A stretch of DNA of 64,000 nucleotides from Liopterus haemorrhoidalis (lineage: Eukaryota; Arthropoda; Insecta; Coleoptera; Dytiscidae), in the NCBI GenBank assembly GCA_963971575.1, contig OZ020624.1, positions 2,113,001 through 2,177,000 on the forward strand, written 5' to 3'. The translations under genes were made by a program, and so were the position numbers. The stretch's first letter is position 1. Every line of letters starts with the position of its first letter. Positions 10,443 to 25,900 of this stretch are shown here, piece after piece. Under the pieces are notes generated by a model. That model was not told the origin of the DNA and ran no database searches. It saw only the letters and a list, made by a program, of their open reading frames with translations.

Positions 10443-13400
10443 CTGTACAGAAAACAAGAAATATGTTAATACCAGATTTTATTTCTACGGTTTTGTAGGT
10501 ATGACAAAAAAACTTATACAGTTTGATTTTTTTCACGTGAATCATGACAGTTGACTGTACAAACTAAACCAGTGTTTCCCAACCGCCGGTCCGTGGACGG
10601 TCCGCGACATTTCTTTGCCGGTCCGCGAGATTTTTTTTACTAAGCAACTATTCGCCTAATAAGTTAAAAACCCACTTAATTTTGAGATGAAAATCTCGGT
10701 CCTTAATCAGTTGATTGTTTAAGAAATAATTTGATTCTTTTTTCACTAATTATATGTGATTTTTTTAGGATTTTGTAGGTATGACCAAAAAACCCTTATA
10801 CCGTCATTTTGTCGTCTATCTGTCTGTCTGTCTGTCTGTTCGGTAAAAATTGTAACCAAACGGCTAAACCTAGAGAGTTGAAATTGGGCATGCTTATACA
10901 ACTCTTTGACCCGCACATAGGAAAAATACTAAAACATCTAAAAAACATATCCCCATAAAAATATAAACAAATATCTATTCATCGAAAAAAAAAAATATTT
11001 TTTTAAAATTCTGAGTAGGGTATCAAATGAAAGCCCTTAGTACATAGATTAACGATCAAAATTTTATTTTTGCAAAATACATTATTTTGATGCGATGTTT
11101 GCAAAAATTGTGCAAAAAAAAAAATTGTCCCACACCCTGTAGCCCAGATGGTTTAAACTAAAAATTTGAAAATATTCTAAGTAATGTACATTGGTGTGAA
11201 CGGAAATAGTACAACAGGAATTTTTGATCAGATAATGTTTTTGGAAAATAACGCATTTTTGTGTTTTTTTGGTTGACGATGTACAAAAGTTATAGTTATG
11301 TAACACACTATAGTGGAAGATGTATCCTGGTCTAATGGTTAGCTTGCTCGCTAACTACGCAACAGACTAAGGTGCTCTCCCGGGCAGAGGAGGTTTTTTT
11401 TTGTTTTTTTTTTTTTCATTTTTATTTTGTTTAAATTATTTTATGAAAATTCTAGTTATATTTTTGCAAATGTTGCTTTTATTTTTTAAGAGCGTAAATT
11501 TAATAACCAGAATGTTGGAATTATTATGACAATCAATGGAAGCTATAGGTGCAATTTTTAAAATCTTAATGAACCTTGCTATAAAAAAAAAATACTGCAA
11601 ATATTTAGAAACCTAAATAATGGTATTAGGTATTCGAATTAAAATTAACAAAAAAATATTTTAACATAAAATTTGTTTTTAAAGCTCTTAGATTAACAGA
11701 CGATAAATTATTTTAAAAATGTCGTTCATATTGCCGTGATTACTACAAAGAAAAATTTGTCCTACACACTCAGCCGCCTTCACTTATTATACACCTACGA
11801 AACCCTGAAATATGTAAAAATTCACACTTCACATCATTTTTTTTTTTTTATTACAATAGGTATTTGTTTTTCAAGTATCAAAGAGGAATAAATTATTTGT
11901 AGTATTAAAATGCTTATAAAACAAATAACACATAATAGTGAGAAATACGTTTCTGAAATTGATAAAATTAAGCGATTTATCAACATATTTCTTATTAATC
12001 AAATGAAGACTTGAATACGAAGCAAATTGCTGGGATTTTTGTCAAATAATGAAGAAAAGTGATTATCAAAAAACTGATGATTTTGATGTGATTATAACGG
12101 GTGTTTTTTTTAGAGGTATAGAACTTTAAATTGCAATAAAACAACGATGGATTATTCGATTGACATGAATTTTTTTTTATTCGAAAGATAATCTTGTGGC
12201 ATTACATTAAATCATACCAACAAGACGGCGCAACATGTCACACAGCTCGTGCCACAATCGATTTATTGAAAGACACGTTTGGTGACCGCCTAATTTCACG
12301 TTTTGGACCTGTGAATTGGCCTCCAAGATCTTGTGATTTAACACCGCTGGACTACTTTCTGTGGGGCTATGTAAAGTCATTGGTCTATGCGGATAAGCCA
12401 CAAACGCTTGACCATTTGGAAGACAACATTCGCCGTGTTATTGCCGATATACGGCCACAAATGTTGGAAAAAGTCATCGAAAATTGGACGTCCAGATTGG
12501 ACTACATCCGAGCCAGCCGTGGCGGTCATATGCCAGAAATCATATTTAAAATGTAATGCTACAAGATTATCTTTCGAATAAAAAAAATTCATGTCAATCG
12601 AATAATCCATCGTTGTTTTATTGCAATTTAAAGTTCTATACCTCTAAAAAAAACACCCATTAGAACAAATATTCGTAGACATCCAGTATTATGTTGGCTT
12701 CTTACACTTATTAAATACCTCCAAAACCCTGAAATGTGTGAAAATTCACACTTCACGTCAATTTTATAATCTTTGAGCTAACTAATCTTACCTTAATGAG
12801 TTCTTTCAATCTATCCGTAATATGAAATTGTCCGTCTGCATCATAGTGGGCTATGTCGCCAGTCCTAAGCCAACCTTCGCTGTCTATTGTCTCCGCTGTG
12901 GCCTGGAGGTTATTGTGATAACCTCGCATGACCTGGGGGCCTCTCACAGCGAGCTGGCCAGTAGCTCCGATACCCAGACTTGTTTTATCGTCCTCCAGAG
13001 CTATGATACGGCACTCCGTGTTGGGAATCGCCCAACCGATACCACCTTCAATAGTTGATACGTCGGATCGCTGCGTATGAGTTAAAGGTGAACTCTCTGT
13101 GAGGCCGTAACCTGGATGTGGTCAGTACATTACTTTAGAATTGGAAATGATAGAAAATCAACAGGTACTATATGTAAAAATGCCTACCTTGTATGATTTT
13201 TGATTCTCCTTTAACATGGAATTTCTCGTTAAATTTTTCAATGTCTGTATGAGCGAGCGGAGCGGCACCACACATTACTCGTCTTACACTCTCTAAATGC
13301 TCGGGTTTCACATCAGGGAAATTATTAAGGAACAACACTAAAAAATAAATACAAAATTAGAAAAGGTAAGATAATGGTGCTGAAGTGGAAAGATAAAAAA

Positions 13401-16400
13401 GAAGTAGCATTATTATCAACAGTTCACAATAATGAATTTAAAACATCAAATAAATTGGATAAATATGGAAATGTTACAAAAAAATCAGCTGTGGCCACCA
13501 CAGGACCGACCGCCATCATAAAGTACTTGTATAAAATACATTCTAGCAGCAGAGTAGAAATAACTTGGCCTGATATTTTCTAACAGAGATATTATTTATC
13601 ATGACCGTGGAAACGTTACATTTTTTTTTTTATTTGGTTATTTTAATAATTCCTATTCTGCAACGAGGCTAATCGCCGATGCCAGGGGGCGAGCTTCTAC
13701 ATGAGGGGTGAATGATTGTGAAAATTAGACTAATGTAAACATATTAATCTCGCCTGAATAATATCACCAACGAAGGAGGCTCGAACCACCGACCGCAAAG
13801 ACCAGACTGTTTCTACCAGTCTAAAACCGCACGACTTAATGCGCTCGGACACTCTGTTGGCAAACGTTACATATAAGTATGAAAAAATAGATGCTTAGAA
13901 AAAATTTCGAAAAATTTTTCAATATTTTTTCGTTTTATCAAAAAATATCTCAATTAAAAGTTATTAGTTATTGCTTTTATAACAACTTTTGTTAAATAAT
14001 TTTTTTCGAAATGTTTTTCTGTTATGAAATATTCGCAAAAATCTTAAAATCGACACGAGTAAATTCCCATTTCTAGTAAACCGATTTTTACTAAAAGTTG
14101 ATCAACTCGGACCATTGATGTCAAAAGCTTAAATATGAAGTTTCATATCCTTTTACCCAATTTTTCTCTGCACGTGTACACAGAGAGACGGACGGACGGA
14201 CGGACAGACAGAGAGATAGACAGACGGACAGACAGACCGACAGCATCATGCTAAAAATAGTCAAAACGTTATATAGGGACCTCAATTCGTGGAGATCCAT
14301 CGAAATCTCGAAATTTCAAAATCGGTATGATCACAATCCTCTAAATGAATGGTTGCGATATGTCCAGTACAACCGAAGGAACAAGCGATAATTTTTTTTT
14401 GTGGAAGTTTTGTGGGTTTCGGTTCATCTTGGAAGACCCAAACAGTGGGTTGTTGCTTATTTTCCGGTTCATATGAATAAATACAAGTTTCGTCACCTGT
14501 AGCAATGTTGTATACGGATTTTGTGCCTAGGTGAATTTTTTTAGCATTTCCTTACACAATCAACACGAGCCTTTTTTGAGCTTCGGTCAAATTACGCGGA
14601 ATCCATCGGGAACAGATCTTTTTCACAGCTAAATGTTCATGCAAAATCGAATGTATTGCAGTCTGCGATATGCCAAAGGATGCCTCTATCTCACGGTAAG
14701 TCACATGCCGATCTTCTTCAATCATTTTGCGCACAGCATCGATGTTTTTTTGAATCACAACTGATTTTGGTCGACCTTCACGAGATTCATCACTGACGGA
14801 CGTACAACCACGACGAAATTCTGCAAACCAATTGTAAACAGTCTTTTTTGATGGCCCTTATTACCAAAAGTTAAACGAAGCGAATCTATGCATTGTTGTT
14901 GAGTTAGGCCTTTACTAAAATCGTAAAAAATCATCCAACGAAAACCTTCACGAGTAATATCCATTTTTTCACAAAATTGTTTTTTAAATAAGACTGTCAA
15001 TAAACTACTCTGTCAATTTATAAGCTGCCACTGATTTCACAATAACAAATGTAAAATTTTACGAATATATTAATGACACAATTCAATATTGCCATCTAGC
15101 GGTCGTTTGTAAAAACATAAAAGGTAACCCTCGTATATTTACAGAGATAGAGATACTAACCAATGGGTGGAGCAGTATATAACATAGTTGGTTTATATTT
15201 TTTAATCATCCCATGATAACTATCTGGTGTAAACCTGGGCATCGTAATCAGCTGACATCCCTCAGCCATTGCGTTCAGGAAAACCAACACTAATCCATAG
15301 ATATGATACAATGGTAAGACGGCTGATACTCTATCTTGCCATTCGGGAGTGGTTTCTAGATTCAGTATTATGTCATGGTAGCTGATTTGGGCTAGATTTG
15401 CCACCACATTCTTGTGAGTTAGTTGGACACCCTTGGGCAAACCTGTGGTACCACTGGAGTAAGGTAGAAGAACTAGGTCTTCGCTGTAGGCACGTCCTAG
15501 GTCTGTACTAGGTCCGTTGTAGGAGCAGAGTTTGGAGAAATCGATACAGCCTTCTGGTATTATGTCTGTTGGCTGTAAAATTTAATACAAATTAAAAATT
15601 AAAGTTGAAGATAATAGTAATTTATTAAACAAGCATATACTGGAGGCTATATTGCACGAGGGTGAAATTTACCATCAGAGCCGTAGGTGAGGGTTGTAAT
15701 CATTCTAGTCCAATACAAAATTTTATATACAATTACGAGCCCCGTGTGAAGTTGGCCTATCAAAAATGTTATATCAAATGCCAACTATCCTCCTAACTAT
15801 CAATTAATGGTAACTATCAAAGAAAATATATTTATATTAGAAGGGAAATTTATGGGTATCGATTCAAATATATAACGGTTTGGGGATTGTTTACTAATAT
15901 TTTACAAAAAAATTAAATCTTAACAAAAGGATCTAAACATGTTATTAGAATTATCACAAAATGACCTGAGAAAAATAATTTCTTTTCTCATATACCTTCA
16001 TTTTTGCTGTTTAGTAAATGATAAAATGATATCGTACCTGAATCGAGTAATTAGTAATTTAAAATAATGAATGTTGGCCCAATATTTTGTAGTAAAGAAT
16101 AGATTGTTGACCATCTGACTGGGCGAATATTTTAGACGATATGGCAGGGGGAAAAAAGGATCAACGGTCCCCTTCATATAATTCGTTGGAGCATATACAG
16201 GGTGTTTGTTTGAAACGGGGCACCCCGAAAATCTCCTTTATTTGTAAAGATACAAAAAATCTTCAGAACAAAAGTTAAACTAGACAAAAAGGTCCATCTA
16301 AAGGTTACTATAAGAATTCTGAGGCACTTCCGGTTTCACCCGAAATGATGTCAACTTTTGATCTAGCATAGGGAATCGATAATTTTATATTTTTTTCCTA

Positions 16401-19400
16401 AAAGTACATTAAATTAGCTTTACAATGACACCAACAAGTCATATTTTTATGTTAACCATTTCAAAATAGCGACCATTTATTTACAAAATAATAATCAACA
16501 TAAGTTTTACAAAGTTGAAGGTAGCAAGCTTTGAAAACAATAAAAAAGAAACAAAATATCTTTATTTTTTATTCAAAATAGTTAAATAGAAGAACTTACT
16601 AAATGTTTGATTGTAATTATCGGAATTTTCTGCTGCGATTCGGGAAGGATTTTTCTAGCTGCTTGCACTGATTGATGAAGTGCTGATAATGTAATTATTG
16701 CTTTTGCTCCTGAGTCGGACAACTGCTTAGCGATCTCCTCTGAAAAAAATATCCATCATTAATTTTCAAATCAAAACACTTTAGATTATTATTATAAATA
16801 ATTTAAATTGAATTTGTAGGTTTCTTTTCTTCAAATTTTTATTTTAATAAACTGGATGCATATTTCATCTACAAAGTAAGCATCTTTAGCAGTAACTGAA
16901 TTTACAAACCTATGAATTACTATTTATGTATTTTTTAAGTTTATTGGGTAAATTTTTGGGTTAAATTTTATTACTGCTATATTATATTTTACATAAGGGG
17001 CGTTCGGCATAAGCTAGTAATCTACACATTTACATAATTTACACAAGAAACGTTCGGAATAAGGTTTCTGTGTGCTTTGTGCTGGACGAAGATCATTCGC
17101 CAAATATCGTGCAGTGCAGTTTGTCATGCACAATCGTCCCAAGTTAAGAACGTGCGGCAATCTGTGCAATAGTGTTTTTCGCTGTAAAACTAAAGTTATT
17201 ATATTTTCTACGAATCAAAATGAGCAAAAACAATAAAGATAACGTTGTTTATGGCTGCAGCATTTGCCAAATAAATAGAACCGACAACATGATCATTAAT
17301 TCCTTCTCTAAAGGAACTGGTTCTTGTCCATTATATTAGGCCGTCAAGGATGAAATTTGTAGAAAAAAAGGCAAAGTTGGTTGATAACTTACAAATATAA
17401 GGAATTATTTTATTCATCAAAGTATGCACTCATATTATCTATACACTTTTGCCATTTAAGCGGCAGGTTGTTCAGGCCGGTGGTATGAAACCCTGGCGGA
17501 CGAGAGTCAATGAATTCCTGGAAGGCCCGTTTTACACCATTGTCGGAATTATACTGTTTTCCTATTAAAAAGCTGTAGTTCTGTGTGTCTGTCTGTCTGT
17601 CTGTGTACACGTGCAGAGCAAATTTGGCTAAAAGGATTTTTATGAAGCTTCATATTTAAGCTTTTGACATCAATGGCACTAGTTGATCAACTTTTACTAA
17701 AAATCGGTTAACTAAAAATGGGAGTTTACTCGTGTCAATTTTAAGATTTTTGCGAATATTTTACAACAGAAAAATATTTCGAAAAAATTTATTTATGATA
17801 AAACAGCATAAATTAAACAAGTACTTTGTGATGGCGGTCGGTCCTGTGGTGGCCACAGCTGATTTAAGTAATGTACTCCATATTTTCAGACGGAGGGAGT
17901 ATTTGTTTACATTTTTCCGCTGTTTCTTTTTTCTAGAAATCTTTATAGTTTTCCTATTCATTATTTATTATTGCTATACCTGGGGTGTAGATGGGATTTA
18001 GCGTAGTTACAATGACTCCTGATGTGATGGCGCCTAGTACCGCGGTGCAATACTCAGGCACATTGGGTGACATCAATGCTATGACATCTCCGCGATCTAG
18101 GCCAAGCTGTGACCTCAGAGCCTGAGCAAAATTCTCACTATGTTGTCGTAAGGTGTTGTATGTATATGAACGCCCAGTTTGTGCACAAACCTGAAATTAA
18201 AACAATTATATTAGTTTTTCTATCATCTAATAAAGTTTCTAATTTATAGTACGAGATATGCAAGAATAGCTAAGATTACAATTATGGTCCGAGAGTTCCA
18301 GTTGCTAATAAACTGTCCAATAAATTTATTAGCAACATAATTCGAAATTCCACCCCGAAATAGTTATTAGGTTGCTAATAAATAGGCTTATTTGTCTAAT
18401 AACTTATAGGCAACATGAAGTGCTTAATAAAGTGACATATAACCAAAAACAAGTTCGCAAAATGTGTTAATATTTCAATTTTAATCGAAAAACAATATAA
18501 TTTTAAAAGAATATACAAATGTGTAGTTTTTATGCATCCATATTTTTTCTATTATGGTGTTTTTAGTGTTTTATATACATTTTAGTTGTTTTTTGACGAA
18601 ATCTGCAGTCTGTTCCAAACGATTAGGCGGAACTAAATGGGAATTTCGTTCTTTTAGGTTGTCACGAGAAGAGACCTTGCTTGGGTTATTTAATTTTTCA
18701 CGTTGGAATGTCAAAATTTATAATTCCAACAATGAAACCATGGAAACGAATTACATATGTCAAAATTATTTTTTTTTTTTTACATATTTTAATGACAAAA
18801 AAATAAATTAATGGGAAATTTGTATTAAGAATGACACAAAAAATCAAAATAAAAAGAAAATGACATTTTAAAATGATATTAACCTTAAACAAAATTTTTT
18901 TATTGTAAGTATGATTTACAAAGCTTAAACAAAACGACCGAAAAGAACGATTTAAACGATGAAAGTAACTAGATTACAAAATCTAGTTCCGCCGAACCGT
19001 TTGGAACAGACTTTACGATCTGTTTGGATGAATTTATAAATTATAGACAACCGTTTTAAGAATATTTTGGGCATTTATTGTAAATGTGATATATAAAGAA
19101 CAATATATAAATATATATTTTTAAATAAACATTGTCTTTTATTCTTATATATGTATTTCTTTCAATTACGGTTACAACACATTATAAACAATACATTAAT
19201 CATTAATTTTTATATAAAAATGATAGAAAATAAGAAAACAGACGCAATTATTGGCAGAATAATAAAGATGTGTAGCTGAAAATTGCTGATAAGTTTAACT
19301 CATATTGTTTAAGGAATGTAAAATAAAGCAATATATGGCTGTCTTCTTATTTTCATTCACTTTTGTATTATAAAATGCTATTTTTATTAACTTCTCTTCT

Positions 19401-22400
19401 ATCTATATTGTCCTCTTTTTCTGTGATAAAATTTGTTGAACGCCATTTAATTGTCATTTTAACAGTAACACAAAAAATATACCTAACGTCATTGAATGTA
19501 AAGTCTAACTATTTAATGTCAAAATATTTAATGTCAAAATATTCAGTGTCAAATTTCATCTCACTTTAGCTCTACAAATTTACGTATAGCTCTATCCCTT
19601 TTGCACCGTGTTACTATCTTCATAAGAAATACCAATACAAAAACAAAAAATTATGTTGCTAATAAACTATTAGAAGGATTTTGTAACTTGGAAATCACCA
19701 ATAAATTTATTAGCTTCATAAATATATTATGTGTCTAATAACTATTAGGGAGTTTATTAGGAACTGGAACTCTCGGCCCTATGTTAAACATTTCAAACAC
19801 TTATAAGCTGTTCACTTTTGTAAGAACACACTAGATCTGGTTATTTTGGTTACTTTTATTGTGTGTTACTGACTTTAAATGTCAATTAAAAATATTCCTT
19901 AGGCTGTAAAACCGACTTTAAGTTGATAAGGTTATGATCATTATAATTAAGATATCATTTTTCATTATGACATATGTCAAATGGATTGACATTTTAAAAA
20001 AGTGACATTTTTTAATACCAACATGACATACAGCTTGAAAGGTGCAAACTATTGAAAACAAAATTCCCTCTTAGTTTGTTCTTACAAAAGTGAACCGCTT
20101 ATATTATTATTAATATTTTTATCAATATATTTTTATCTATGTGTACATTCTTTAGTCATATTATTAGGCGCACGAATTTTGATTAGAATTCATTTTGGGA
20201 GGAGAAAAAGCTACCAATTTAGGGGAGAGAGTCTCAGAAACTATTTGCGCTTCGGGCCTCAATGTACGTAAATACGGCCCTGATTATAAGGTAGAAAACA
20301 CTGTTGTAAATGATGTTTTGAATGTTTAACGAGTAGTTTTATGTCACTATTATTATACGACAACACAAAACAATGAGTGATTTCAGGTGGAGTTTGCTCA
20401 GTTCAGTATTTCTGCAGCAAAACATTCATTCAAATCACCAATATTCTATGAAAACTTGTTGCGAAATTTAATATGTCAAAAATAATTAATAAAAAAGTAT
20501 AACCAGATATTCAACTTAAGAGAAAGACCTTCAGTTCGAAATTTGCACACAAATAAAACTGTTACTATGGTGGCCTTGGTCCAAAACATATTTCAAATCT
20601 CTTTATAAACAAACATAAGCAACAGAGGCGTTTTTACCGACCGTCAACATATATAAGGGAGGTATTGTGATCATACCGATTTTGACATTTCGAGATTTCG
20701 ATGGATCTCCACGAACTGAGGTCCCTACATAACGTTTTGACTATTTTTAGCATGATCTCTGTCGGTCTGTCTGTCCGTCCGTCTGTCTGTCTGTCCGTCT
20801 GCCTGTGTACACGTGCAGAGCAAATTCGGCTGAAAGGATTTTTATGAAACTTCATATTTAAGCTTCTGCCATAAATGGCACGAGTTGATCAACTTTTGGT
20901 AAAAATCGGTTGACTAAAAATGGGAGTTTACTCGTGTCGATTTTAAGATTTTTGTGAATATTTCACAACAGAAAAATATTTCGAAAAAATTATTTAACAA
21001 AAGTTGTTATAAAAGCAATAACTAATAACTTTTATTTGAGACGTTCTTTGATAAAACGAAAAATTTCGAATAATTTCTGTAAAATTTTTCGAATAGTCTC
21101 AATTTTTTCATACTTATATTTAACGTTTCCATGGTCATGATAAATAATATCTCTGTTAGAAAATATTAGGCCAAGTTATTTCTACTCTGCTGCTAGAATG
21201 TATTTTATATAAGTACTTTACGATGGCGGTCGGTCCTGTGATGGCCACAGCTGATTTTTTTTTTAGTCCCTTTTTTAATCCCCAAAAAATATATGTGAAG
21301 TGCGTTTTTTACATATTTCAGGGTTTTGTGCGTATATACCTTAGTAAGTAATAACAAATTGTGGGTAGGTACATATTAAAAATAATAAATTTCGATAACT
21401 TTTGAAAGATAATCCACATGCTTTCACCTAGAGCAAGGGGCCCCGAAAGTGGATCATGTAGACTCCCAGGGGTCGATATGACATTGTTAGGGATCTATTC
21501 GGACTTGGAGGTCGATTGGGGATCGATGGAAAAAAGGTAATTTTGTTATCCGAGGATCGGTGAGCTGTTTTTAGGGTCGTGGTCGGCATATTTGCTATTC
21601 TTTTGGATTTTTCGTCTCCTCTGTTTAAACGAAAACTATATAATATCGCATATTAAGTACGTAAATTTTAACACAAATAAATCATTGTAAAATAAAATTT
21701 TGCTATTAGTTACCCATCTTAAAGATATCTTTCTCAATCGGCAAATGTATACTTTCTGCGCTTGTTACACAATATACTATTCTATCACTTTAGACAAACG
21801 CTCAGGCAATTTGATAATGCCATCTCTCCAAAAGGTACTGTCTTTGCTTTCCAAAAATCTGTCTGAATTTTTATATCGCCCACAGATGCGAAATTTTTTC
21901 CGTTAAGGGAATTTTGTAGAAAGCATAACAAATGGTAGTCGGATGGTGCGATGTCTGGACCATAAGCTCCGACTACCATTTGTTCTGCTCTCTACAAAAT
22001 TCCCTTAACTGAAAAAATTTCGCATCTTTGGACGATATCAAAATCCACCTCTACAGATTTTTCGAGAGCAAAGACGGAACCTTTTGGAGAGATGGCATTA
22101 TCAAATTGCCTGAGCGTTTGTCCAAAGTGATAGAAAATAAAGGACAGTACATTTGATAATAAAAGTTTTTTTTTAGCATGTATATTTTATTGAATAAAAG
22201 GTGAAAAAAAAAAACGAACGGTTTTATGTAACAACTCAATATTCGCGACTGAAACTAACGTTGGCGGCGCTGCGTACAACAGCTGATGGCGGACGAAAAG
22301 CGTATATGTCAGAAGTTTTTACTTAATATTTATCTGTTCAAACAATATTTCGGCAAAAAAGAACTGTATTTAAGTCACTATATTTTAAAATACTTCTTAA

Positions 22401-22883
22401 TTCACATAAACTGCAGCACAACACGCTACAAATATTATCCAAATATACGCTTCTGTTTCATTTAGCCAGTCACCACCAGATGTCTCACTGTTATTTGCAG
22501 TCGCGAATATTTGCGAGAAATAGGATTTGTCAAAAATAATTTATTTCACTTACAATATATTTAATATTAATAATTGTCTTTGTTATGCATTAATAGTTTT
22601 TTATTTATATATGGAATAAAATATTCATCATAAATAAAACTGTTAATTTTTAACATTCTTTGTTTTATGTTATAAAAATAATAATTACAAAATATTTATG
22701 GATGATAAATACTTAAAACTTTGTATATACAGATATAAAAGTAAATATTACAATAATATCAAATTCTTATATAAATATTATTTAACACGTTCGCGGACAG
22801 TTTTGTACAATGAGATGTACCCAAAATATCATTTTTAGGGTTTTGTAGGTATGACCAAAAAACCCTTATACCGTCATTTTGTC

Positions 22884-22921
<38 letters not shown>

Positions 22922-25900
22922 TCGGTAAAAATTGTAGCCAAACGGATAAACCTACAGAGTTGAAATTTGGCATGCTTATACAACTCTTTGACCCGCACAT
23001 AGGAAAAATACTAAAACATCTAAAAAACATATCCCCCTAAAAATATAAACAAATATGTTCTCATCGAAAAAAAAATATATTTTTTTAATTCTGAGTAGGG
23101 TATCAAATGAAAGCCCTTGGTACGTGGATTAACAATCAAATTTTTATTTTTGCAAAATAAATTATTTTGAAGCAATTTTTGCCAAAATTGTGCAAAAAAT
23201 TTTTTGTCCCACACCCTGTAGCCCAGATGGTTTAAACTAAAAATCTGAAAAAATTCTAAGTAATGTACATTGGTGTGAACCGGAATAGTTCAACAGGAAT
23301 TTTTGATCAGATTATGTTTTTGGAAAAAAAAAGCATTTTTTGTGTTTTTTTGCTAATAATGTTGACAACTTATAGTTATATAATACGCTAAACAGTAACG
23401 TGTTTCTTGGTACAGTGGCTAAGATACTAGCGTTCTGTCCAAGAATTCATATACGAACTCATGTTCGAGTCCTACGTGAGGAGACAATATTATTTTTTAT
23501 TTTTTTTTTTGCATTTTTATATTGTATAAATTATTTTTTCAAAATTTTAATTATATTTTGGCAATTGTTGCATTTAATTTTTAATAGCCAGTGGAAATTG
23601 TTGAAATTATAATTTAATTATATATTTGAATGTACACGAAATCAAAGGGGAGGAGCTATGACTAAAAACAACCAATGGAAGCCATAGGCGCAATTTTCAA
23701 AATCTTAATAAACCTTGATATATAAAAAAAAAATACTGCACATCTTTAAAAAGTTAAATAATGGTAGTAGGCATTCGATTTAAAATTCATAAAAAAATAT
23801 TTTGACATAAAATTTGTTTTGGCATCCCAAATAATCATCATTCACTTACTAAATACCTGCAAAACCCTGAAATGTGTGAAAATTCACACTTCACATCAAT
23901 TTTTTTAGATTTTTGTTTATAATAGGACATTTACTGTGTTTGGTATGTTCCTGATAGGACAGTTTATACTAGTTTTCATATACTTAAATGGAATTGGACC
24001 TGCTCCAGCCGTCATTTGTATATCTGAATAAAAAATTAGGACGGTTTAGACCGTCATGACCTGAGCTAGGAAAAATATTCGACGGCTATAGCCGTACTGT
24101 CCGCGAACGTATTAATTAAGGACGGCGATATTGTTTTTGCACCCGGGCGGGCAAATAACCCAAGAATAAACCTGTGTAAAAATATACCATAATTCGGTGA
24201 TTATTTTGGACGAAATTTTATCGTTTTCGGAAATGGATATAGGGAGGATGTCAGTATCTTGGTTTGGCATTGGCCGTGTGTGGAATTATAATCAGATGTA
24301 AACGATCCTACAAATGTCGTTGACTTTTAAATTAAACGTTTATGACGTCAAGTTGTCAACAACATATCTCACGCTCGTGCTTATCAACACTTCAAAACAC
24401 CAAATAACAAATCAAAGTTTTGTTAAAACATACCTTATTGGAAAATATAGAACGACCAAGCACAGCAATTTTAAGAATCATTTTAATAATAACACTGGTC
24501 AACAAATTTAAACTTTTTTTTGCTGACTTCGATCTGATACTTGTTTTTAAATAATTTTGGGGTGCTGATTTCAAAAAGTGCTAACAGTTTCTGCCTATCA
24601 CGTCAAATTTTTGTTCTATCGTATTTTGAATTTTTTTACCTTTTCACGTTCTGATATATAGACCGGGAGCTCATGACAGTTTTTGGTCTCCGATTTCATA
24701 CAGCATGCCTTTTGGAGGAGAGAATATTTACCCTGTGACAACAAAAAAGGGATGGTACTAAACCCCTGCACGCTTTCCGGTCATAGGGGAAATTGCATTT
24801 CCACTTAAACACAAAATTTTTGTGCTTTTCTCTGATTTAATATTGCTTGCCCTTTTGTCAAAAGAAAGTTATAACAAATTTAAAGTCTTTTAAATATATG
24901 CATGCGATTCGGAGGGTCCCAAAGGGCTCAAACGGTCATGTGATCTTGTAATAAAAAAATATGATTTTCCGCGTTTTCATACAGCATGCCTATAATTAAA
25001 AGACAATAAATTTGTTATAACTTTCTTTTGACAAAAGGGCAAGCAATATTAAATCAGAGAAAAACACAAAAATTTTGTGCAAGAGGAAATGCAATTTTCC
25101 CTATGACCGGAAAGCGTGCAGGGGTTTAGTACCATCCCTTTTTTGTTGTCACAGGGTAAATATTCTCTCCTCCAAAAGGCATGCTGTATGAAATCGGAGA
25201 CCAAAAATGTCTAGAGCTCCCGGTCTAATACGTCTACATTAATTTCAACTCAGAAAAATTGGCCGGTGAGAATAGATTTAAATGTTGGAGACCCAAACAT
25301 AATACACGAACCTTTGGTGGAGCGAACAAAAATCATTTTCCCCCCTCTTCATATTAAACTGGGTCTAATGAAGCAGTTTGTAAAAGCGTTGAACAAAGAT
25401 GGTGACTGTTTCAAATATATATCTGAAACATTTCAAAGTCTCAGTAATGAGAAGCTAAAAGCTGGCATTTTTGACGGACAAATTAGAAAATTAGTGAATG
25501 ATCCACATTTCACTGTACATATAGATGATATGGAGAAGAATGCATGGCAGTCTTTCGTGGCGCTCATCAAAAATTTTCTTGGGAATAAAAAAGCCGAAAA
25601 CTATGTGGAGGTTGTTGAAAATTTCAGTGAAAATTATCATCATCTGGGGTGCAACATAAGCGTGAAACTTCATTTTTTAAACAGTCATCTTGACAAATTT
25701 CCTGTCAATCTTGGAGATGTTAGTGATGAACAGGGTGAACGTTTCCATCAGGATTGAAAAGAGATGGAGAGCCGTTATCAAGGAAGGTGGGATACTCACA
25801 TGATGGCTGACTACTATTGGAGTATTAAAAGAGACTTATTGGGAATGGTGCACTCCAGAAAATCTTACAAACGACCATTTAATCCTTAAATTATTTTGTA

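Noticed and set aside
10294..10554. 86-codon plus-strand frame across exon 7 of the synthetase
   Set aside because: It lies antisense to a conserved coding exon; the minus strand carries the catalytic motif.
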